Notes: generated by a model not told the origin, from the letters alone. A DNA stretch of 64,000 nucleotides from Saccopteryx bilineata (GCF_036850765.1 NC_089495.1:28860875-28924874), one strand, 5' to 3'. Shown: positions 33,881 through 45,639, counted from the stretch's first letter. Program-made: numbers and translations.

Positions 33881-34735
33881 AGAGGGAAAAACTGATCCAC
33901 AGTTGGAGCTTCAGCCAGTCCTGGAGCTTTGGATATTGGATGGCTCTTGAGGCATCCAAACTGAGGCAAGGGGGCCAGGCCATTATATTCCTCCACAAGT
34001 CAGTCATTGGCCATTCCCCTGGGAAGCCGTAACCTTAGACAAAGGAGTTCCCTGCAGCCCAGGGCCATTCTCGGTGACTGTGCAGCTGTGAGCTAGCAGC
34101 AGCCAGTGTTCCCAGACACTGAGGATCGGTAAAAGGGTTCAGCCAGAGAGAACTTCACGGTATTCACTACATGTGGCAATCTCCTTGGGGTCTTTCTGCT
34201 CCACACTTCCTGAGAAATTAACCAGCTCCCTATCCTCACCAGTGGTTTCAGCCCTCTGCTGCCCTCTAGTGGCTACTTATTCAACTACCCCAACCAGAAA
34301 AGACCCATGTTGGTTCCCATTGACTAATATGTCAAGCAAGTTGGTGACCGCTAAGCTATTCTTACAAGGACGTTGACACTAGTAGGATGGTGAAATGTCA
34401 CTGGCACTGAAGAGAGCTTTCTCTCCACATTTTTCTTCTACTCTTTCTGCCATTAGGCCTTCACTTACTTCAGTCTTGAAGGCTTTGAGGTCTTTAAGAG
34501 GTTCCCAATTAAAATAAAATACCCTTGGGACTGTTGGCAACATCATCCATTATTGAATAACTCTTTAATAGTACTTGCTAAAAGCAAGGTCTTTCAGGGA
34601 GTAGAATGTGAGATCTGAGAGTAGGGAGAGACCAAACCTAGACAGTCACCACTTCAGTACTGCCACGAGCTGCCCAAGTTGATTAGATAACATCCCTTCC
34701 TGTGCAGACGAAGGAGCTGCAGTTCCCCAGGATGG
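33881..34735. other. Non-coding sequence, no gene recognised
   Basis: Unique DNA; nothing nameable. Confidence 0.45.
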
Positions 34736-34965
34736 GAAGAGCACGAGGTCTGAGTTACTGGATCTGGTTTCAAGTTCCATCTCCACCACTTCCCGACCTC
34801 ATAGTATTGATTGAATCACTTATCTAAGGATCAGTTTCTACAACCATAAAATGTGAGACGAGCTACCCAACAAGTTGTTTGCAAGAGATTAAATTAGACA
34901 CACATGTCAAAGCATTTCACAAAGTGTGGTGTCATTCAGAAGCTAGTGTCTATCAGAGGCCAATT
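34736..34965 (+). repeat. MIR SINE fragment
   Basis: 'agcacgaggtctgagttact', 'ggtttcaagttccatctcca', 'gattgaatcacttatctaag' and 'ataaaatgtgagacgagct' are in MIR order. Confidence 0.7.
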
Positions 34966-34985
34966 TTTAGACATTTTCTGATGAA

Positions 34986-35229
34986 CCCACGGGGTTCTTT
35001 TTTTTTAATTTTTAATTTTTAATTTTTATTTTATTTATTCATTTTAGAGAGGAGAGAGAGAGAGAGAGAGAGGCAGAGAGAAAGAAGGGGGGAGGAGCTG
35101 AAAGCATCAACTCCCATATGTGCCTTGACCAGGCAAGCCCAGGGTTTCAAACCGGCAACCTCAGCCCTCAGCATTCCAGGTTGACGCTTTATCCATTGTG
35201 CCACCACAGGTCAGGCCCCACGGGGTTCT
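34986..35229 (-). mobile_element. Ves-type SINE with 13-bp target duplications
   Basis: The body 34999-35216 reads on the minus strand from 'gcctgacctgtggtggcaca' through a tRNA-like head, 'gttgatgctttcagctcc', a CT repeat and an A/T-rich tail. It is flanked by cccacggggttct at 34986-34998 and 35217-35229. It has the same short Ves form as the copy at 7.5 kb. Confidence 0.95.
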
Positions 35230-35845
35230 AAACGCACTGAATACTGCAGATCCCACCCAGTCACTCCAACTGTTGTCTGGATTCATGTAAGTTCCTCCAG
35301 CAAGGAAAGTGACTTTTTGACAGCAGTGACTAAAGGACATGATGAATAGGCAGGTGTGAAGAGAACTGAGTAGAAAGATACAAACCGTACAACGAACCCT
35401 GCTATACCTTCATCTGATCATAAAGTTACTTCCTGGTGCAGAGGCGGGAAGAAGTGATCAGTGCAGCATTGCACCAGGCTTCCAGCAAGGCCAGGAAGTG
35501 TGTCAGCCAGGGCTGGGGCTGGTACACTGTCAGGAAGGCCTACTCTCTTTGGCGTGTGCTTCTTCACTGGAAGGCAAACTGCATTTGTTTTGTTTTGTTT
35601 TAACACAGAAGACATCTGCACCACAGAACTTAATTGTCAGACTGTTGAAACATATGGAGAGAATGTTTTCCATCAATAATGAATTTCAAACAGGTGAAGT
35701 CAGTGATGAGGTTAGGTCCTACGGATTGTGTATCTCAAGTGGAGTTTACGAGGATGAACCCGAGTCACATTATAGCTCTCCAACAGAGATGAGCTAGCAA
35801 AGAAAGAATGTATCCCTCCCCACACACAATCTTTGAAATAAATTT
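35230..35845. other. Non-coding sequence, no gene recognised
   Basis: Overlapping frames of 68-99 codons (35418-35797) are unrecognised. Confidence 0.4.
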
Positions 35846-36188
35846 TGTTAATTTGTGTGTGTGTGTGTATTTTTCCGAAGTTAGAAGCGGGAGGCAGTCA
35901 GACTCCTGCATGGGCCTGACCGGGATCCACCTGGCATGCCCACCAGGGGGCGATGCTGTGCCCATCTGGGGTGTTGCTTTGTTGTGGCCAGAGACATTCT
36001 AACGCCTGAGGCCAACTTTTCTCCAATGGAGCCTTGGCTGTGGGAGGAGAAGAGAGAGATAGAGAGGGGAAAGGGTGCAGAAGCAAATGGGCGCTTCTCC
36101 TGTGTGCCCTAATGGGGAATCGAACCCAGGACTTCTACATGCTGGGCCAATGCTCTACTGCTGAGCCAACCAGCCAGGGCCTGTTAAT
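35846..36188 (-). mobile_element. Ves SINE (tRNA-headed)
   Basis: The minus strand starts near 36181 ('ggccctggctggttggctca'), has a tRNA-like head with a B-box-like 'gggttcgattcccc', the CT-rich body, 'ccaaggctccattggag' and a tail facing a (TG)n run at 35854-35868. Possible 7-bp duplication tgttaat at 35846-35852 and 36182-36188. A CTCF-like core lies at 35938-35952. Confidence 0.9.
35938..35952 (+). promoter_or_regulatory. CTCF-like motif inside the Ves SINE
   Basis: 'gcccaccagggggcg' matches the CTCF core CCACNAGRGGGC; the same position is conserved in the three other tRNA-headed copies. Confidence 0.5.
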
Positions 36189-36829
36189 GAATTTTTAAAC
36201 TAATTCTCAAGCATATGCAGGCATGAGTAAATATGTAGTTCACAATGCATATATGCAATATACTATGTCACATGTATCACATTAACTGATGGAAACAAAT
36301 ATTAGGAGCACAGGCAACAATCAGGAAACAAGTAGAAAAATACCTCTGAAAAACTAAAATACATATCACAAAATCAAGCTTAAAATGTGATTGCATGTTG
36401 TCTTACTCAGAGTAGATACTAGAAAGTTAGAAAGGAAATAAAATTAAAAACAAGAAGAAAAGTAAGAAAGCTCAAAATGATGTGTGTTTATGAAATAGTT
36501 ATAGAAACTCAAAAGGCAAGAGAAGCCATTTAGAGTTGGGAGAAATAGCTTCAAAAGATCTTGAAGAATCATTGTATTGCCACTCAGTAGAACACCTGTC
36601 CCGTCAATGATTTTAAGACAATATGAAAATCTTTAAATACATTTAGTGCAAAGTATTTGTTTAGACAGAAATGAAAGTAGGTAATTTAATTTGAAGTTAT
36701 ATTTATTGAGAATGTTTTGTTTTGTTATTTAAATTTGTGTATTTAAGAGAAAAACTTCAGTTGTCATGAAACCTACAAGTATGGAATACCTCATTTCCCA
36801 AAGCTAGCTAGGGGCTAGGCAGGTAATAG

Positions 36830-36831
<2 letters not shown>
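36189..36831. other. AT-rich non-coding sequence
   Basis: No gene, and no repeat I can name. Confidence 0.4.
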
Positions 36832-36877
<46 letters not shown>

Positions 36878-36880
36878 GAA

Positions 36881-36913
<33 letters not shown>

Positions 36914-36914
36914 A
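36832..36914. repeat. (TG)n(GA)n compound microsatellite
   Basis: About 42 bp of TG repeat followed by about 35 bp of GA-rich repeat. Confidence 0.93.
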
Positions 36915-37370
36915 CTAAGTAAAAGTACTACTTTCACTGAAGAGATGAAGAAATGACTATGGCTAAAACTTAAGAGCACATTTCGTAGAGAAATAAATGA
37001 AGGACTAAATGTCGATACTCATCTGCACCGTGGTCCACTAGTTCACCACACGGTTCTCCTTAGAATTCCCAAATGTAAGCAGAGTATAGCGCAGACACAG
37101 GAAGTGCCATAATCTGTCAAGAGACAAGAAGCCTTTTTCATGTCCCTCACTGACACTGTAAAGTTGGGCTCCTCGGGTTTGCCTTCCTAGCTATCTTCTA
37201 GATTTCGGTTTCTTTTTACAGCCCCTGAGGAGTTATGTGGGCACACATCAGGTGTTTGGAGACAGTGGTTAAAGGCACTGTTTTAACAGAGTAGTTCCTT
37301 CCCGACACAGACAGCATGGGGACCCCAGGAGCTCTCCTCTTCGTAGCAGTTACCAAACTCGATCCTGGCA
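36915..37370. other. Non-coding sequence, no gene recognised
   Basis: Unique DNA leading into the CpG-rich patch. Confidence 0.4.
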
Positions 37371-37795
37371 CAGGGGTCTGAAGTGGACTCGCCCCGTTTC
37401 CGCACCTCGCCTCCGCGGCAGCGGGGCGCTCCGGGGCCCGAGCCGGACGCCATGGAGAAGGGCCAATTGGAAAGCGGGGCTTATTTTAAAAAATAGAGAA
37501 CAGGGCAGCCCTAGAGGGGAAAGAATGATAATGTTTTCTTTGCCCCTTAGGAGGCCCTCTGAGCCTCGACTCTGCTTAATAAGAGCGACTCCAGGGCAAT
37601 CTAAACCGAGGGCGAGTATCCAAGGCACCAGCCAAACCTGGGAAACAGCTGCGCAGACACAGCCAAGATGGCAGCCGCCATAGCTGGCCCCGTGCAAGTG
37701 ACGGCCGCGGGCGGGCGAGGAGCCCTTCCCGCCATCGCGCTGGCTCACGGAACTAGAAAGGTCACCGAGAAAACAGGCCGGGATCCTTTCCTCCT
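37371..37795. promoter_or_regulatory. Small CpG-rich patch with YY1-like motifs
   Basis: Two CpG-dense segments (37385-37455 and 37650-37790) contrast with CpG-poor flanks. AAGATGGCAGC at 37665-37675 and GCCGCCAT at 37674-37681 are facing YY1-like motifs, with another CCCGCCAT at 37729-37736. Such motifs are common in housekeeping-type promoters. A 175-codon minus-strand frame (37350-37877) spans it but encodes nothing recognisable. It could be a distal or lncRNA promoter, or a conserved element of high GC. Confidence 0.4.
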
Positions 37796-37799
37796 GTGC

Positions 37800-38080
37800 C
37801 TGTAATGGTATTAGCAACGACTCTTTCTTACTCAATCGCACTCCCAAAGGATTTTCAATAAACTTTTTATGTGCCATAACTGTTACATTAAATAAAGCTG
37901 AAAGTATTGAGTAAACCGACTGTAAATCACTTTAGATGCCTTGGAATTACATTAAGTGTGAGAATTATGGATCTATTGGTGCTTGCAGAAACAGAGAAAC
38001 GACAGAGCCAGGGATTTTTATGCTGCCAGCCTTTTGAAGATTTTTTTAATTATTTCTTTATGCTCCACGACAGCCATCTC
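37800..38080. promoter_or_regulatory. Candidate conserved AT-rich element
   Basis: Repeat-free AT-rich DNA with cores like 'ttcaataaactttttatgtg', 'acattaaataaagctg' and 'tttttttaattatttcttta', directly beside the CpG patch. Confidence 0.35.
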
Positions 38081-39815
38081 TTGTAAATGACTTGTTCAGG
38101 GGCGAACTCGGGGTAGGGAGGAGAGGAGGAGCCGTTGGGGTGCGGGCAGAGGGGGAAGGCAGCCCGTCCTGAGGCACGCAGGGACAGCCCTGGCCCTTCT
38201 CTCCCTTTCAGACTTCATTGCTCCAGGCTTGAACTTTTGTCTTTTTTCTTTTCTTTTTTTAATCTTTCAGATCGGTACGTTTTTAATTAAATGAAGATGG
38301 ACATCATCCCAACAGAGTTTTTGCAGGATGCACGGTCATGGACATGTTCTTTTCCTGGACTTCTAAGACCTTTTCCATTCAAGTCTCACCAGCTGTTATT
38401 TTCGTGAAGTTCCAACCCCTGTTTTTATGTCCTGCGTGTTCAACTGTCTTCCCAAGGCCTCCACAGGGTCAGATCTGTGTTTGAAAAGGAATTGTCAGAC
38501 TACCGAAAGCGGAGGAAGTTTGGAGAGTTTGTTGATAAAAACGGAAACCTCTCAGACTGACGTTCCCCAGCACACCCTTTGATGTCAAAGCAGGTTTGGT
38601 TTTGTTTGGAAAAAATGTTAAGGCTGCTGTCCAACTGGCCCGAGTGGTTTCTCTCAATGACCAGTTCCAGCAACAAAATAATAATCAGGGGCCTGTGACA
38701 GTAAGGACGATTGCCACGGTCATCCAAATGATGTCGGCCACTCAGGGGCCACTTCCTTTCAGGAAGAGCGGAGGCTAGAAGAAGCCGTGTTGCCTCCAGG
38801 CCAGAAATGGGTGTGGCTGGTGAATAATTCACAGAATTTCATAGAAAGGTTAGAGGAGGGGTGATGTGGAGAAAAGAAGTCTGAATTATGTCCCCAAACT
38901 AAACAGTGAGAAGCATTAGAAACCAGAGGACACCAGAACATAAAGCTACCCTATAGCCGATTTATCTCACCTGGACTGCTAAAAGCCATAGTAACATTTG
39001 GTAATCTGTTTTTTTTTTAAATTAACAGGTAAAAATCTCTGTTCCAGCCAGTCAATTGGTATGTACTTATGGGGTACCGGGCTATTATTACATGATCTGC
39101 GCTTATCATCTATCTGGGGGGACAAGATGACCCAGGTTAAATGACAGAAGACAGCCTGCAAAGCTGTATCCTTAAGTGAGGATGGGTAATATAAACCATA
39201 ATTGCTGTAGGGGTTTGGAGAGGGAGGTCAGAGGCAGCTGACGTACTGGTGAACGAGGTGGTGGCAGAGTCTGGGCTGACCCCATGGACAGGACTGCAGC
39301 TCACGGGAAGCGCGACCCAGGGCGGAGGTGAGCAGTGCAGAGTGAATGACCACAAGCTGCAGTGAGATTTGCAGAAAGGAAGGGGTGAAGGGGACCCCTG
39401 GGTCCAATAAGAGGGAGTGGGGTGTTGTGGGGGTGCTCTGGACACTAGGCAGATCCTGTCTGCCCGAGGGAATGGGGTTTCCGACAGCACAAACAACTAA
39501 GAAATAAATGTTGGCGTAAGTGTCTGTCGACAGTCTCAGCCCGCTAGCCATGTTACCAGTTACACCAGCTTCAGCCAGAGGTGGCATCTGAGCTAACTGG
39601 AGGCTAAGGGGGAACTGGGAAGGGCTCCTGTGGGGACAGCTGTGAGACGGAGGGCAGGGCTGGACACAGGGGAGCAAGAAGCGTAGCAGAAAGGACACCT
39701 CCACCCGGCTCCCTGCAGGGGTGCTCAGCAGCCCTGACCCCAGTGGGAGGCTAGGCAGTGCCACCCCAGTTGACTCCCGAAGATTCATGTGCCTGGAAAC
39801 CCTGGTCTGGGAACC
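38081..39815. other. Non-coding sequence, no gene recognised
   Basis: A strong polypyrimidine tract plus CAG at 38240-38270 looks like a splice acceptor, but all three frames after it stop within a few codons. The longest frame of the window (206 codons, minus, 39228-39848) has no domain and partly covers MIR-like DNA. Confidence 0.45.
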
Positions 39816-39945
39816 CCAAGACCTGAGTTTTGACCTTGACTTTGTCACAGATTGATTGTATCACACACATGTGCAAGTTATATCACCTCTCCTGGCCTCA
39901 GGCCCTGATCTAGGGGCTGGATGATCTGTACATCATTTCTAACTC
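39816..39945 (+). repeat. MIR-like SINE fragment
   Basis: 'gagttttgaccttgactttg', 'tgcaagttatatcacctctc' and 'ctggatgatctgtacatcat' recall MIR, strongly diverged. Confidence 0.5.
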
Positions 39946-40094
39946 CGGATTCCCCCGATGGCCACAGCCACTAGCATGGCCCCTAAACAATAGGCCAGAG
40001 AGAGGCTAGCGAGCCCTGCTCTGTGGCTGTGTGGACAAAGTTCTCATGAGATCCACACTGAATCAGAGAAAGGGCTTCTTCACTGAGTACTCTC

Positions 40095-40260
40095 CCCCGC
40101 TAACCAACTGGGCATTTAAGCTGCTTAATCTCCCAGAGCTTGATGTCCACTTCTGTAAAATGGCAACACAGATACTGAATGGGAATGCCAGAAACCATGA
40201 GGGACAGTGACATCCAGGGGAGCACCCTCATCCAGTAGTCCAGCTTATGTCTCTCCAATG
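40095..40260 (+). repeat. MIR-like SINE fragment
   Basis: 'taagctgcttaatctcccag' and 'cttctgtaaaatggcaacac' follow MIR order. Confidence 0.5.
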
Positions 40261-41145
40261 ACAGAGATGGGCTAGGCTCCTGGACTGCCACTTACCCTAT
40301 AGTTTAGCCTGAGGGGTCGGAAAGCCCCTCTGAGGATCTCTCTGATTGACCCCAGACGGGGCTCTCCCACAGCATGCCCGTGAGCTACCCCGAGCTGTTA
40401 CAGAGGCGTTAGCAGGAAGTGTGGATTGCACGTGTCCACGATGCAGGGAACAAATACATGAATAAATAAGAGTAAGTCAATGGTGGATCCTTAAACAGGG
40501 TAGATGCTGAATAAGATTCCCAACACTGGCACACACCCAGCACCTGTGCTCATTATCATCAGTATGGAGGCAAAATGTGGGAAAACTCAACAGATACTGT
40601 TGGGGCCTGTTCTGAGGCAGGCCCTGAGTCGGCAGGACAACAGGGCAAATGAACCAGGCAGAGTACTTGTAACACATAAATGCCAGCACTTCAGAGAATA
40701 ATAGGCAAGGTGAGGAGGGCAAGGCCTCATAGGGGAGGGGTGGTGGTGGAAGAGAGCGGCAGGACAATGTCCGACAGGCGGTCTGGGCAAACCCCTCGGA
40801 GGGGGTCGAGTCTGAGCTGAGATCTCTGTGGTGAGCAGAAAATGTACCTGCCCATCCCAGTCAGTATTCCGGCCCACATCCCTAGTGGTGGCCAGTGCTG
40901 TCATCTCTGTACGTGGATGACACATTCAATATTTGGATCTTCATTTAAATAAATTGTGCAATAAGTGTAAGAAACAAAACCTATTTTTCCCAGGAGGAGC
41001 ACACCCCCGGCCTCTGCACTTGCGTGCAGGAAGGTTCCGGAACCCCTCCGGTCTCCTGGAGGGGCAGGGCCGGTGGGCAGCAGAGCCAAGCCCCGCCCCC
41101 GCAGGCAGGAAGCCCAGGCAGAACAGCATCCCTCCCCGAGCCAGT
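40261..41145. other. Non-coding sequence, no gene recognised
   Basis: Frames of 90-112 codons on both strands at 40587-41258 overlap and are unrecognised. 41025-41110 is GC-rich. Confidence 0.4.
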
Positions 41146-41480
41146 TCTGATGAGGAAATCGTTAGTGGAGAAAGCTCCCAGTGGGCACCCCTTCTGTTTC
41201 GCTGATCTTGTAAATCGTCTGAATTCAACGTGTCACTGGCATGTCTTACAATACACAAGATAATGCCCAGATTTTGTAGTGCAAAAGCGTATTAACCTTT
41301 GTGGACTCTAGCAGGGTTCCCACAAAGAACGTCTGGTAAAAACTGCAGGGCTCGTGGTAATTGCTTGCCGTGTGGGTAAATGATCCAGAGCTGTGTGAAG
41401 ATAAGGAGAAACTGCTGAAGGCAAACCACCTGGGTTTTATTATGCTCGCCTTAAAAAATAATTAGCATGGCCTATGAAAT
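41146..41480. promoter_or_regulatory. Candidate conserved non-coding element
   Basis: Repeat-free segment with 'gtgcaaaagcgtattaacct', 'ggtaattgcttgccgtgtgg' and 'aaaataattagcatggccta'. Homeodomain-type cores and no repeats suggest an enhancer; not verifiable here. Confidence 0.35.
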
Positions 41481-41573
41481 CATACTGTGAGGAGCGTGGG
41501 GGCCGTTTTCTTTGCTTTTTTTTTTCCAGAAGGAAACTGTAACCTACCTAGCTTTTCTCCTTACCAGATTTGG

Positions 41574-41605
41574 AGTGTGTGGTGGGATGTGTGTGTGTGT
41601 GTGTT
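41574..41605. repeat. (TG)n microsatellite
   Basis: Two TG runs separated by 'gtgggat'. Confidence 0.85.
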
Positions 41606-42009
41606 TCCCTGACAATCGAAGAGAAATAAAAGTACAGATATTAAAATAAATACTATGTCCAAAACAATGAGGACTTGCTCTAAATACTGTGCACCGATCA
41701 CTATTCCCCCCACCTACCTGTCCACAGGAGGGCATGGCTGTCCCTCGGCAAGTGGGAGCTCCAGGATGAGGATGCTTGTTCCCAATTCACTACCATTTGC
41801 CAGCAGGCAGACCACCATGCCCAACCTCATGTGAACAAGGAAGCATTTCTCAAGGCCCAAGGCTCCCACTGGCCAGAGTGAGGCCCCCAAACTCCTGCAG
41901 AAAGCCTGAGGGTCCCATACAGAGCCATCACTTCCATCTCAGTCCCTAGGAAGCAGCTGGAGGGGTCAGCAACTGGTCCAGTTCTTTTGGGGAGTAGGCA
42001 GTGGAGTTA
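41606..42009. other. Non-coding sequence, no gene recognised
   Basis: No repeat or gene seen. Confidence 0.4.
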
Positions 42010-42366
42010 GAATTTTTTTATTTTTTTATTTTTGGCAGAGACAGAGAGAGTCAGAGAGAGGGACAGATAGGGACAGACAGACAGGAAGGGAGAGAGATGA
42101 GAAACATCAATTCTTCCTTGTGATTCCTTAGTTGTCCATTGATTGATTTCTCATATGTCCCTTGACCAGGGGGCTACTGCAGACCGAGTGACCCCTTGCT
42201 CGAGCCAGCTGACCCTTTGCTCGAGCCAGCGACCTTGGGCTCAAGTTGGTGAGCCTTACTCAAACCCTATGAGCCCACGCTCAAGCTGGTGACCTTGGGG
42301 TCTCGAACCTGGGTCCTCAGCGTCCCAGTCCGACGCTCTATCCACTGCGCCACCGCCTAGTCAGGC
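42010..42366 (-). mobile_element. Ves-type SINE (long variant)
   Basis: The minus strand reads from 'gcctgactaggcggtggcgc' through 'gtggatagagcgtcggactg', multiple 'gcgagcctcgagcaag'-like units ('ggcttgagc' type), and a CT-rich tract to an A-rich tail. It is the same variant as the copy at 21 kb, in the opposite orientation. The flanks share only a short TAGAA, so the duplication is unclear. Confidence 0.92.
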
Positions 42367-42977
42367 TAGAAAATATTTTTAATCAGTTTTTCTTCCAGTC
42401 AAAATGGGGAGAGAAGGTGCGTGTTCTAGAGCGTCCATGTAATTTTAGGCAGTAAATAGAAATAGAATTTCTTCCAGATCCCACGTGCCCAGAAATGTAT
42501 TTAGTTTAAGCACAGACATATCCTCTAGCAGGTAGGTCAGCAGGTTTGGGATCATGAATCGGATGAGTAAAAGTCACATTTTGATTGTTTATCCCCTGAG
42601 ACTCCTGGACACACAGCTCACAGAAGGAGAGCATGACTAAAATGTGCAGGAAGTGCCTGGCCCAGTGTTTTTGCAGAGAAGGAAGGGGCCTGAGCTTTGA
42701 AGCCACCTCAGCGAAAGTGTGAAGCAGGCAAGGAGTGTCTGTGTTCCTCAGGGTGCCCACAGGCTGCCTCCCTGGGGAAAGGACCAGCCTCCGGACAGAA
42801 CCCAGTGTCAGCCGACCTTGCGATAGGCCCTTACCACCTCTTGACCTCAGATTCCTCAATGCTGAATGCTCAAGGCCACGTGGCATAAATGGCCTTGATC
42901 ACTTGTATAGAGTGCAGGAGCTTGCAAAGCCCCTTCACCCAATTCCCTCTTGCTTATTTTTTCAAGCACCCTAGGAG
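42367..42977. other. Non-coding sequence, no gene recognised
   Basis: Unique DNA; a 126-codon minus frame at 42506-42886 has no domain. Confidence 0.4.
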
Positions 42978-43345
42978 ACTGTATTAGCTTGGGCACCATA
43001 ACAAAGCACCACAGATGGGGTGATTTGAACAACAGAAATGTACTTTATCACATTTCTGGAGGCTGGAAGCCCAAGATCAAGGTGCCAGCTGTTTTGGTCC
43101 CTGGTAAGGCCTCTCTTTCTGGCTTGTGAATTACCTCTTTTGGATGTTTTCACATGGTCTTCCCTCTAAGATGGCAGAGAGAGACATAAGATCTTTCTTC
43201 CTCTTGTTACAGACTGCCAGCCCTGTGGGATTACAGCCCAACCTGTGAGCTCACTGATCTGCACCTCCTATCTCCAGATACGGTCACACTATTTAGGGTC
43301 TCAACATTTAAACTGAGCAGAACACAATTCAGTCTATAGTAGAAA
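42978..43345 (-). mobile_element. ERVL-MaLR-type solitary LTR
   Basis: 'gactgtattagcttgggcac' followed by 'cataacaaagcaccacaga', then 'caacagaaatgtactttatc', 'ctggaggctggaagcccaag' and, near the end, 'aacacaattcagtctatagt' are the reverse complement of MLT1/MST-type LTRs. No internal retroviral genes adjoin it, so it is a relic solo LTR that cannot produce virus. Subfamily not assigned. Confidence 0.7.
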
Positions 43346-43804
43346 TCAATGTGGTTATGATTCTCTCTACTTTCCAGGTAAGTCCAAGTCCAGAGCAGTT
43401 CACTGCACATGGTATGTCATTCTCACTCAACAACTGCATGGCTCTGAGAAACCTCAGCTAACAGTTTGGCCACCCTGTCCTTAGGGTCAGCGCAAAGCAG
43501 CCCCAGCCGGCTTCTGTTCCAGCGCCCAGAGCTGGCGCCCTCTGGGGCCTCCGCAGCGGCTCCCTCCCTGGACATGACCTTAGCTCTGGTGTTGGCTTTT
43601 GTGACTTCAAGACTCCCTTGTGTTACCCGCTGAGAGCCTTTCTCCATGGCCAGGCTGATAATTTATTTAGTTTTGCTAAGTGTTCCCTTACAGGGAAGAA
43701 AAAAGGGGGAGGGATGAAAAGGAAGATGGGTCGCTGTCTTTGGAAAGCCAACTCATAAATGCTCAGGTACATTCCTTTTTCTGTCGGCTAAGCAGCTTTC
43801 CCAG

Positions 43805-43806
<2 letters not shown>
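43346..43806. other. Non-coding sequence, no gene recognised
   Basis: Short frames only. Confidence 0.4.

Positions 43807-43836
<30 letters not shown>
43807..43836. repeat. (GA)n microsatellite
   Basis: About 15 GA units. Confidence 0.93.
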
Positions 43837-43840
<4 letters not shown>

Positions 43841-44530
43841 AATCACACTGCAAGCATCTCGCAGGTCTTGAGAGAGCAGACGTATTTTATCTCTCCTTGG
43901 TGACGGCTCTGAGCAGCTAATGCTTTTGCATTTTAAGCTTAAACAGATTTTTGTCCAAGGCAGCTACAGTCTGTTGCTCCTCCTATAAAGGTCTCCGAAG
44001 CCCTGGTAAACAAAAGAAGCCTTCTTCAAACAAAGTGAAGTCGGCTGTCTCAGGCACTTCTCTGGGCATGAAAGACACTCTTGTTTTGGCTACCCAGAAG
44101 ACATTCTCACCAATTTGCTCTGTTGGCCTCTCCCAGCTCTCCTTGCAGATATGGACCCATGTACCTGTTCTGGCCAGTGAAATGGGAGGGATGTCTGCTG
44201 GGAGACTGTAAGAAAGGCAGAACTTTCTTAATCAATAGAACCTTATGAAGAGAATGCCAGTTGCACAGTTTGTACTAACTGCTTTTGAATATGGTTGGAT
44301 GCTTGACACCGCAGCAGCCACCTTGCAACCATGAGGCACCAAACGCAAAAACAAAAAGCCACATTTTCAAAACAGCAGGAAAAAAAAAAAAAGAGCTTCA
44401 TTTTCTCTTATGACAAACTGCCGCTGAACTATGCGGCACTTATCTTCAGAACTGCCCGTCAAGTAAGCAGTAAATGTTTTTGTGTCATAAAGCTGCTGTT
44501 AAATGACATTCAGGTTACTTGAAACCAAAA
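43837..44530. other. Repeat-free sequence, possibly regulatory
   Basis: Contains AT-rich, SOX-like and E-box-like cores ('gcttttgcattttaagctta', 'tcataaagctgctgttaaat') and an A-run near 44382-44394, with no nameable repeat. Evidence is weak. Confidence 0.3.
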
Positions 44531-45639
44531 GCATTCCTAACCTACACACTAGACCACAGGACTGATACTGTCGCCAGTGGCTGCCATGGTGATAATTTGA
44601 ATTAAGGTGGCACCATGCCAACAAGGGGCATGCTAACTGCCCAAGTGTCTCCTTGGGAAGCAGGCAGAGGACAGCTTCTCAGTGACAGAACACACAGAGA
44701 TCCTCACTGTGCTCAGATGACATTGAGGTGGTGACAAAAACTGAGCTGATTCTAGACAAGAGGACACCAGAACACCTCTATGCTGACACGGGGTCTAGAA
44801 CTCCTCTTGTTGGTTCTAGCTCCAAAGAAACTGTCTCCCTGTGACTCATTTGAATAACAGTGAAGCTTTATCACCCGTATTCCCTTTGTGATTTGCATTA
44901 GGTTCACCACAGGGCACAGGGCGCATGGAGGCACTGAAGATCCCCTGTGCCCATTCATATAACGGATACAGAAAGTGAACCCAAAACAGAGAGACGTGAC
45001 CAAAGAGCCTGTGGTGGCCTGAGCCTATGTCTCTGACTGCTAGTCTGTATGCTTCCACCAGGGGACTAGCCTGGAAAGTCTCACCAGGAACAAGTCCACG
45101 AAGTAGGACTCTCCTGCATTCTGTTTGCACTCACCTCTCCACCCCAGACACTTGGGACAGCGAGGGACGCTTCCCCTCCAGGAAGTTAAGTGTCTTCCCC
45201 TTCCGCCTCCTCCGTACTCCCTAACCTCCTGGTTTCCAGCAAGCTTGACTGCGTTTGCCTCCCAAATACTTCTACCCTGTTATCCCCGTGTGGTCCCCTA
45301 GCTTTCTCAATGTGTTATGTAAAGGTCACGGGGACTGATAAAAATCATAAGATATCATATCTACAGGATTACATTCCTGAATGGGGGGGGGGAAGGTACG
45401 TAGATGACAGAGCGACAGTTTTTGCGAATATGACAAGGACTCTGCTCTGAGAACAAATAAATGTTTCTGGAAGCAGCTTACTCTGAGACTTTTTTTTATG
45501 TAATCAGTAATCCTCATGGTGATCACTGTAATAAGAGCAATATGTTTCCCTATATCTTCCCTATTAAATATTAATATAGGGAACACTGAATAAGTAATCT
45601 GAATCGGGCCTCAGCCCCTTCACTAAAGACCTGGCCCCT
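44531..45639. other. Non-coding sequence, no gene recognised
   Basis: Includes a G10 run near 45383-45392. Overlapping frames of 83-94 codons are unrecognised. Confidence 0.4.

Noticed and set aside
37350..37877. 175-codon minus-strand frame across the CpG patch
   Set aside because: No domain or signal recognised. Stops are rarer in CpG-rich DNA, so the open length is not strong evidence. Kept only as a remark under the CpG patch.
39228..39848. 206-codon minus-strand frame, the longest in the window
   Set aside because: No recognisable domain, a Pro/Ser/Leu-rich composition typical of antisense GC-rich DNA, an overlapping alternative frame, and a start inside MIR-like sequence.
42978..43345. 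Endogenous retrovirus with genes
   Set aside because: Only an LTR-like sequence is present, with no gag, pol or env-like frames beside it.
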